Made by a program: the position numbers and the translations under genes. The notes below the pieces were generated by a model that did not search any database, had not been told where the DNA came from, and was given only the letters and a program-made list of their open reading frames with translations. A stretch of DNA of 64,000 nt from the NCBI GenBank assembly GCA_032871835.1, contig CM065298.1, positions 80,504,154 to 80,568,153 of the forward strand. Direction: 5' to 3'. Positions 57,901 to 64,000 of this stretch are shown piece after piece (positions within the stretch are counted from its first letter, which is position 1; each line of letters starts with the position of its first letter). The stretch comes from Dipteronia dyeriana (Eukaryota; Streptophyta; Magnoliopsida; Sapindales; Sapindaceae).

Positions 57901-60900
57901 TATTAGAAAGATATGTTTGTACAACACAAGAAATTCTCTTTTTATCATTATTATTAATATTTGGTTTGGATGTGTAAAGATTGGTAAGATAATTGAAGGG
58001 TGATATTGTAATACAATGAGTGTCAACTGAAATTCTATAAGTTTAAGATTTTCCAGTGGAATGCTAAAAGAAAAAGATGGTTTGCAAATAGAAAATCTCT
58101 AGCAAAAAATGTAAAAGATAAAAAAATGAAATTCTGAAAGAATTATATAATACATGTGGTAAAATTATATCATAGACATATAAAGAAAGTGAAGACTATA
58201 TTAGTGTTTTAAAGGAAATAATAGGATTTAGAAGTGAGAGCATGTGGACCATCTGGATTAGTTTCTTGAAGTTTCAATAAGAAAATAATAATAGCAATAA
58301 ATAATATTAGACATCCAAAAAACACTTAGGGAGTTAGGTGGGTAGTATCTCTTATTAGAATTTATAATTTAACTTAATGTTGGTCTTAGTTTTGTATCTA
58401 TTTGATCACACCCGAAAGATACTAGTCTAGTAAGTTGTGGGTCCAATTAACCAGTGTTTTAAAACACGTTTTCAGTATTGAGGCGATTTCCTCTACAGAG
58501 GCGAGGCGTAAGCCTCAATGCGTATTGAGGCTTAAGCCTCATTAGGAAGAGATAAAAACTTAAAATACATAAAACAATCAATAAGTTTATAATTCATCAT
58601 TTATAAAACAAGTAAACAACCAATAAGATCATAATTTCATATTATATAAAACAACAATTAAGGCAATAAGTTCATAATTCAAATGGTAACCAACTAACCA
58701 TATAAAATAACAAGTTCATAACGTTTTTTGGAATTTCGTTATTGAGGCGGGCTTATGAGGCGTATTGAGGCGGGCTTATGAGGCGTATTGAGGCGGACTT
58801 ATGAGGTGTATCGAGGCGTAAATTGAGGCGTAAGCTTCATTGACCAGTTATGAGGCGTAAGCCTCATAACGTTATTTCAAAAAAACGTGATACCTTTTAG
58901 ATGTGGGGATTTGTTCCCTTTTTTCTTCATTTAGCTCATATATTGATTTCCAAAATCCATATGTACCAAAGCTTTAAGCGGTACACAACTTTACGCAAGA
59001 ACATGTAGGATTCTCTAGCCATCTAACTGAAGTTCCATTCACTATTTTTTCTACTTAACAAAACAATATTAAAATATCTGAAAAACTAGAGTTCCTTGAT
59101 TGAAGATAAATCAGAAAATATACAAACATAATAGACAGTCTAAATAAAAAATATGGAAATAAATAACATTGTTGAGAAATTAGAAAATATATCTCTAGAA
59201 GTGAAGAAAGATTAAAGAATAGATTTATTTGAAATTTATATTAATTTGCCCATTTTATAAGAGAAGAAACGAAGAATCTTTAAGAATAAGGGATCATTGA
59301 AACTGTAGTGCAAACAATAAAAGGAAAAGATATTAGGCGCAGAAGATTTGTAATAGGTTTTACTTTTGAAGAAAAAAGAATATATTAAACAGAAAGAAAT
59401 TTACAAAGTAGGGGGGGCAGCAGCTCGCAGCTTTCAAAAACGCGCAAGGACCTCCAGAAATATAAGAGGCCTAGAAAATAGAAGCCCACACAGAAGCCTA
59501 AGTAGAAACAAACCCTCTGAAAGCTATAATTTTTAGGTAACTAAACTTTTGGAGTGTTATGTACTACTGTAACAAGAAGTCTAATAATATGCACCTGATT
59601 TTTTATTTTTTATTGGTCGGTTGTAGTATATTGTATGTTCTTGTATTTCTATTTCAGAGTTCTGTTCACCTTGTACATTTGGTGGTCTGTTGGTTCACTT
59701 TTTGTACTTGTTTTCATTTATTCATTAATTAAATTTCTGTTTATTATACAAAAAAAAAATTCTAGAATTTTTTTACCTAGAAATGAATATTAAATATTTT
59801 GGTCTTATTCTTATCCCATTCAATTTCACTAAATACACATAATACCGTATGTGTATTTAGTGAAATTTGTTAAAAATGACAACCTATAATATATGCAATT
59901 TGTTTTTAACCACATACAAAGTTTTAATTGTTAATGATCACCTTATAATATTTTTTTCGATCCATAATCACAAATTACTGAAATAGCTCTCCAATTTTTT
60001 TTTTCAATATAGATTTCAGAACATGATTCACGTTTCACTTTTTTTACATAAACAGAAAATTACCAAAACCCCCTCCAAAACCCTTTTATTAACTTTTTTT
60101 ACTTGAAAATTACTGAAATGTTTCACGTTTTCATTTTTTTTCCTTTTTTTTTTTTCTGGAACTCAACACCACGTCCCAATCAATATCTTCTCTAGAGTTG
60201 GACTACCACAGCTTTCAGAAACATAAACCAATCAATCAACATGTTTACTCTTCTTTTAGTTAGATTTTGGTAATCTTATTTTCTGAAAACAATGAAGTTA
60301 CTGTTCTGAGGTTGGCCTCAAAGCAGCCCAGGTGAAGGGACGGCCCAGCCAGTGCCCCCAAGTGGTGCCATCAACGGGCAGCTCATGACTCGCCCAGGCG
60401 CCGCCGCCGACGAGAGGGAGGTTGAGAGGGATGTATGGGTAATTTGAATAAAAACGTAGTTGCAAACAATTAATTTCTGTTTATGGTTAAAAACAAACTT
60501 CTAATGTTTCCTAAGGTTACTTTTGATTTTCTCCCTCGTATTTATTCAATTAGTAGTTTCATTACAAGCTTTGTTCTTATATTGGAATTTTTCCAGTCAT
60601 TTTCCAGTGTTATATGTACCTTTTAATTGATGTTATTTTCTTTGACTTGTGACATTATTGTTACCATAAATTCTTATTGCTTCAAATTTCATTTGTCTCA
60701 TTTTAGATTCCCAACATGTCAGCTACAATGCCATCCCAATCACTACTTCCGAGGATGCAGGTTAGTTGTGCTAGTTTTTGTGGTTTACCTGATTTTTGGT
60801 GGTGCTTTTTTTTTTCTTTTCCTTCCCTCTTCTTCGTTGGCAGTCAATGGTTGGGGGGTGGGAGGAAAAAAAAAGGGGCATATTATAGTGATGCATTATC

Positions 60901-62238
60901 AGTCTCACTTGCTGAGATCCTTTAAGTTTGGTTAAACGGTCTCCTGTAAATAGGGAAGCCGCTAAGAGTATGGTAGTAATTGTATAGAGTGGGAAACAAA
61001 TTTTCAGTTGAATGTTTTGTGTACTAATTCAACAAAATGTTTTTCTCTGAATTGATTGCGTTCATGCAAGCTGCGCCGAATTTTATTAGAACTGGTCATG
61101 TTTCACTGGTAGAAATGGCCAACATAGATTATGTTTCGACAATATCTTAGCGGTGAAAGTTGTGTATCCATCTGTTTGGACGATTTTGTACATGAAGCCA
61201 ACCACTATTTACCTCTGTTGTCTGTGCATAATCCTTTCTTAATTCTTTGTTACAAGATTATAATTATCTATAATGGATGTTGGGCTGCAAACTTATTCTA
61301 TTTCACATATTGGTTTATTTGTTTCAATAGAGGTGCAAATTTATCTTTATCCTTGACATGATTGGTGTCCAAGACTACAGAAGTGATATCTGCATCTGCT
61401 GAGCTTGCTATTAATGATCTTTCACTTAATCTGTATTACTGGGATCTTCAGGGTCGCATGTCTATGCATTTATATGGATACATTTATGTATGCAGTTATG
61501 TAATAAATTCATTATATTGTATCCATATAAATGCATAGACATGCGACCCTGAAGATCCCAGTAATACAGATTAAGTGAAAGATCATTAATAGCAAGCTCA
61601 GTAGATGCAGATATCACTTCTGTAGTCTTAGACACCAATCATGTCAAGGATAAAGATAAATTTGCACCTCTATTGAAACAAATAAACCAATATGTGAAAT
61701 AGAATAAGTTTGCAACCCAACATCCATTATAGATAATATATGGATACATTTATGTATGCAGTTATGTAATAAATTCATTATATTGTATTTGCTTTTCCTC
61801 CCACATTTCACATCTCATCAGCCCTTCCTCATGAAACTGTGATTTTGCAGTTTGGATTAACTGGTAACAATACCCAACGGAGTCATGCTTCTCAAATTTT
61901 GAGCGACCAAAGTACGGAATATCTCCATAAATTTCTATGTTTTTTTTTTTCTTTCAACATTTTAGAAAAGGATGGGAAACCATATGCATGCCCATTATGA
62001 TTATATATGAGGCTAAAATATAGTGGACCTTTTGCTTTCAGTGTTTAATATGGGAGCATCCAATCAGGGTACTATGATTCCCATGCAGCAGCAGCAGCAG
62101 CAGCAGCAGCATGGTTCGCAAGGTGCATTCAGTAATATGGCTCCAAATTCTCAAACTCTGCAGTCTAATATGGCGGCCCTTCAGAATTCACAAAATCAGA
62201 ATTTTGTACAACAGAGACAACAACAAAATCAACAGTGA
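45917..62238 (+). CDS. MED8: Mediator complex subunit 8 (MED8), 12 exons
   Basis: Exons: 45917-46113, 46885-47009, 47615-47739, 47810-47993, 48909-49016, 49111-49178, 50658-50951, 51502-51558, 51888-52076, 60707-60760, 61851-61911 and 62042-62238. All are GT-AG and the phases join to 552 residues plus a stop. The conserved MED8 head domain lies in residues 19-210, with VERLNQAV, TRAISLIKAISRILEDFDAY, ILGQYSMVNLELFNIMDEIK and LADTRKAYCFGTRQGP. The rest is glutamine-rich, with Q tracts at residues 11-16, in exon 7 (about 13) and in exon 12 (8). MED8 sits in the head module of Mediator, linking transcription factors to RNA polymerase II in the nucleus. In Arabidopsis it affects flowering, organ growth and defence. 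The length is close to Arabidopsis MED8. The ATG chosen gives MDGVVIQDQ; an upstream ATG in another frame is not used. Intron 9 is about 8.6 kb and full of transposons. Confidence 0.93.
49919..49971. repeat. 26-bp tandem duplication in MED8 intron 6
   Basis: The phrase GATCAGGACATCAAGTATGT plus CATT appears twice in immediate succession with minor difference. Confidence 0.85.
50470..50666 (+). repeat. Tandem duplication copying the MED8 intron 6 3' splice site
   Basis: The segment 50470-50561 is repeated at 50563-50666. Each copy runs from TTGTTTAAATTAT to CTCAAACAGGGTTCTGGA and so includes the acceptor AG and the first bases of exon 7. The second copy has a 10-bp internal expansion (TAATAATTAG). 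Use of the upstream acceptor (AG at 50552-50553) would read into a TAA within about 11 codons. Confidence 0.92.
52280..52935 (+). mobile_element. LTR-like fragment in MED8 intron 9
   Basis: It contains TATAAATAGGGC (52497-52508), then a purine-rich leader and the phrase CCGAACCTCGGTAAATTC, followed by a TTTATCGTTCATATT-type stretch. This arrangement is common in the R-U5 part of plant LTRs. Ends and target duplication were not resolved. Confidence 0.4.
53515..53562. repeat. Telomere-like (GGGTTTT/GGGTTTA)n stretch
   Basis: Four GGGTTTT units grade into three GGGTTTA units, the plant telomere repeat. It sits inside the hAT element near its left end and is too short to be more than a chance or filler sequence. 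Confidence 0.7.
54001..56058 (-). pseudogene. hAT transposase with a BED finger, five nonsense codons
   Basis: The start is taken as ATG 56058 (MDHNEQPYFPDG), directly after an acceptor-like TTTGTAATTCAG. Domains from N to C: a BED-type zinc finger (CKFCHKDYATSRRGTGHLKR plus HMQKC), the RNase H-like core with ISITLDNASTN, and LGFRPMDFAHTAENI. The C-terminal dimerisation block reads YPVLSHLARDVLVIPMSKVS followed by RIIEPRRTCLSPEMVEVL. The single frame from 56058 to 54001 is 686 codons, a normal hAT length, without one frameshift. It contains in-frame stops at 55171 (before CACHIINL, where Arg is usual), 55036, 55000, 54775 and 54454. It belongs to the Ac/DAYSLEEPER-like group and is inactive. 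Confidence 0.9.
56103..56690. repeat. 195-bp AT-rich tandem repeats inside the hAT element
   Basis: ATTAAATTCACTAATACAAA recurs at 56103, 56298 and 56493. Between the starts, the phrase CTACACTTAAAATTCATAAT appears several times. About three units lie upstream of the transposase start on the minus strand. Confidence 0.85.
58452..58893. repeat. TGAGGCG minisatellite / possible MITE
   Basis: Two clusters (58478-58545 and 58735-58870) of TTGAGGCG, TGAGGCGTA and CGTAAGCCTCA motifs occur in both orientations. They flank an AT-rich centre with ACAAGTTCATAA phrases. CACGTTTT occurs near the left end and its complement near the right end (AAAACGTG). It may be a foldback or hAT-type MITE, but no clean target duplication was found. 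Confidence 0.5.
59390..59760 (+). mobile_element. Possible LINE 3' tail
   Basis: A non-coding stretch ends in TTTGTACTTG, several T-rich phrases and a terminal A-run (59749-59758). This resembles the 3' untranslated end of plant LINEs. No reverse transcriptase is present. Confidence 0.25.
60305..60440. other. GC-rich island in MED8 intron 9
   Basis: About 135 bp including GGACGGCCCAGCCAG and GGCGCCGCCGCCGACGAG stand out from very AT-rich surroundings. It has no frame or motif I recognise. Confidence 0.5.
61263..61737. repeat. 219-bp near-perfect inverted repeat in MED8 intron 10
   Basis: Arm 61263-61481 is the reverse complement of arm 61519-61737 with about three mismatches. The 37-bp loop and the neighbouring bases (61473-61520) are then repeated directly at 61739-61787. 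It lies wholly within the intron between exons 10 and 11, so the pre-mRNA can fold into a long hairpin. Confidence 0.92.
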
Positions 62239-62450
62239 TCCTCAGACTGTCCTGTAGTTTTGTTTACCGGAAATCTCTTGTAAAGGACCAATACATTTAC
62301 TTAGTTTAAATTTCCAGCCTGTAGTTTCTCATTAGTTGATTAGTCTTTAGATGCATCTCTGAGAGTGCTTTTGAAGAATGCGCGTTTCAGCGTGAAATAA
62401 TAGATTTAGAATTCTTATATTCACAGCAATGTTGGGATTCAGCATAGTTA
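62239..62450 (+). other. MED8: MED8 3' untranslated region
   Basis: The sequence after the stop codon at 62236-62238 is AT-rich, with TTGTAA-type far-upstream elements (62278) and an AATAAT signal variant near 62396. The true cleavage site cannot be fixed from sequence alone. Confidence 0.5.
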
Positions 62451-63128
62451 TAAGATAAAAATTCCACCAGTTAATTGATAACAATTGTGAGGAAGTGAAG
62501 CGCATATCAATATAAAAAAAGAAAATAATCTTTCAATTCATCATCACAAGGAATTTGTGAATTTGGGTTGAAGAAACTCGTACAAATGTGTCCTAGTTAT
62601 CAATTGGTCTGTTGAGAGTTAGAATCACAAAGAGCTGGGGGTCAGAAAAATACTGTGCTCTCGACCTTAGCAGCGAGAGAAAAGCTTCAATGGGGCAGAT
62701 GTACGAAGCGGAAAACCTGCAGTGTTGAGAGTTTTTAATCTTTATGAATCTTGATGGATCTTTGACCAAGGATCTGGGTAGGCCAAGAAAAGCAACAGCA
62801 GCATCTTAGTAGAACCCAATCTAACCTGAGTTTTATTTTCATGAAGAAATAAAAGATTGCAAGTAACCATTAGAATTTCGTAAGAAATAATTTTTACTAT
62901 TTCATTTGGTTTTATAAGCGCTTTCAATAATTCAACGTCGTAAAAAATACAAGTAAATAATAAAAAATATTTATGGGTTTTATTGGTTTCTTGTCATGAC
63001 ATCAATTGAGTTGCACATTGTAAAAAATGGTTAAAAGTTAAAAGTTCGAATAAAAAATGGTTTTCATAAATCGCTTTGAAAGTACCAACACATTTTTTTT
63101 TATAAAAAAAATTAATGGTATATATTTA
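62451..63128. other. Downstream intergenic region, no gene seen
   Basis: The short minus-strand frame at 62742-62927 has no recognisable content. The rest is AT-rich. Confidence 0.5.
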
Positions 63129-64000
63129 GGGATATTCCTATTTTAGTCCCTCTAGTTTTCCCTACTATGCGTTCTAATCCCTCTAGTTTAAGTTTATGGT
63201 TGGTTAGGTCCCTACCGTCTAATTTCATTAGGTTTCCGTAAAAAAAGTGAGGGTGTAATAGTAAAAATACAAATTAAAATATTTTAATAAAAGATTAATA
63301 TTAAAAATAATTAAAAAGTAATATTAAAATAATTAAAAATTAAAACTAAATTAAAACTTAAAAAATTAAATTTGATAAATATATTTTTTAAAGAATAATG
63401 ACCTTAGTCTCTATCTCTAATCTTTCACATTCAGATCCAAACCCATTAATCTTATTTTCTATCTCTCACCACCACCACCACCACCACCATCGACCACTCA
63501 CTGTCAACCATCTGAAGCCTAGAAAAAAGAAGAAGAAGAAGAAGAAGAAGAAGAGAGAGATCGAGAAAGAAGAGATTGGCACTCGATCGGGCTTTCGGTC
63601 GTCGTCTTCCCTTCTGGTCACCGTCGCCGTCGTCGTTTCTTCTGGTTTGAGTGTGGGTGGGTTCAGATTTGGTTGAGACCACTATCTTCTCTCTCATCTC
63701 AATCTCTCACTCCGATATGATTGTATTTGTGCTTATGTGTGGGTGGGTTCCGGTTTGGTGGTGGTGGTGGTGGTGGTCGGGTTTTTGTATGGTTATGGAT
63801 GCATATGGTATGGCCAAAGTTGGAGGTGGTTGTTTGTTTGGGGTTAATGGTTGTGGGGTGATACAAAATTCAAGTTTCTTTTTTTTTTGGTGATGAAACA
63901 AATCTGTTTTTTTTTTGTAGGTTGTAAGATTCATCGGTATTTGTAAGATTTTGTTTTAGGTTCGAGTTTCAGTTTTAACTGATTATATTCTGGGTTTGTA
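63129..64000 (+). mobile_element. Possible left end of another Mutator-type element
   Basis: GGGATATTCCTATTTTAGTC, then TCCCTCTAGTTTTCCC and CCCTCTAGTTTAAG, followed by GGTCCCTACCG, are the kind of 'fixed-price' phrases seen in plant MULE termini. An AT-rich part follows, then a GC-rich leader-like stretch with (CAC)n at 63468-63489, (GAA)n at 63525-63554 and (GGT)n at 63758-63776. An intron-like TTTTTTGTAG acceptor lies at 63911-63920. The frames here encode only low-complexity residues. The partner end lies beyond the window. Confidence 0.35.

Larger units (their letters stand above)
52077..60706 (+). other. MED8 intron 9, 8.6 kb, transposon-filled
   Basis: It is bounded by CAGATG|GTATGA and TTTTAG|ATTCCC. 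Inside are an LTR-like segment, a complete hAT element, a TGAGGCG minisatellite and a LINE-like tail, listed separately. The stretches 57358-58440 and 58900-59390 are AT-rich and show nothing else I can name. The other MED8 introns are much shorter (70 bp to about 1.5 kb). Confidence 0.88.

Noticed and set aside
63398..63697. Protein with His8 and Lys10 runs
   Set aside because: The runs are translations of (CAC)n and (GAA)n microsatellites in a leader-like region. There is no conserved domain.
1..64000. tRNA, rRNA, CRISPR arrays or bacterial-type operons
   Set aside because: None could be recognised by reading. Spliced genes, LTRs and plant transposons show that this is plant nuclear DNA.

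Overview
This is eudicot plant nuclear DNA. It contains one intact host gene, the Mediator head subunit MED8, with 12 exons, plant-type splice sites and glutamine-rich exons. It also contains one isolated last exon of a calcium-dependent protein kinase. Everything else that can be named is transposon debris, much of it nested. The DNA is AT-rich, with GC-rich islands only inside particular transposons.

Layout: 1-5294 holds a 2-kb GGTTAC minisatellite and an LTR with a primer-binding site. 5295-7243 is a solo Copia LTR (A). 8175-9317 is one end of a decayed hAT element. 9363-26812 is a decayed full-length Copia element of the same family as LTR A, with LTRs B and C. LTR C is split by an 8,033-bp Mutator-like element (17740-25772) that has a 9-bp target duplication, 54-bp terminal inverted repeats, a broken ULP-protease gene on the + strand and a broken MURA transposase gene on the - strand. 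26813-27545 is part of a related LTR in inverted orientation. 27867-31151 is a truncated minus-strand Copia element carrying a 637-bp hAT-like insertion. 31152-35600 is the LTR and 3' part of a SIRE-like minus-strand Copia element whose LTR carries a second, sibling solo LTR. The two sibling LTRs have unrelated GC-rich cores just upstream of their TATA boxes. 35866-35943 is the CDPK exon. 36031-42547 is a complete, fairly young minus-strand Copia deletion derivative (538-bp LTRs, TTGAT target duplication). 43380-45900 is non-coding, AT-rich DNA with a possible Mutator-type end.

45917-62238 is MED8 (552 codons, all exon phases consistent). Its ninth intron is about 8.6 kb and holds an LTR-like piece, a 4,077-bp hAT element with a dead transposase, and other repeats. 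Its tenth intron holds a 219-bp near-perfect inverted repeat. Its sixth intron ends in a tandem duplication that copied the 3' splice site. From about 63129 to the end, another Mutator-type end with a 5'-leader-like segment seems to begin.

None of the transposon reading frames is intact, so only MED8 is likely to make a functional protein. The most unusual features are the divergent U3 cores of the nested sibling LTRs, the compound hairpin in the Mutator element, and the two intronic rearrangements in MED8.
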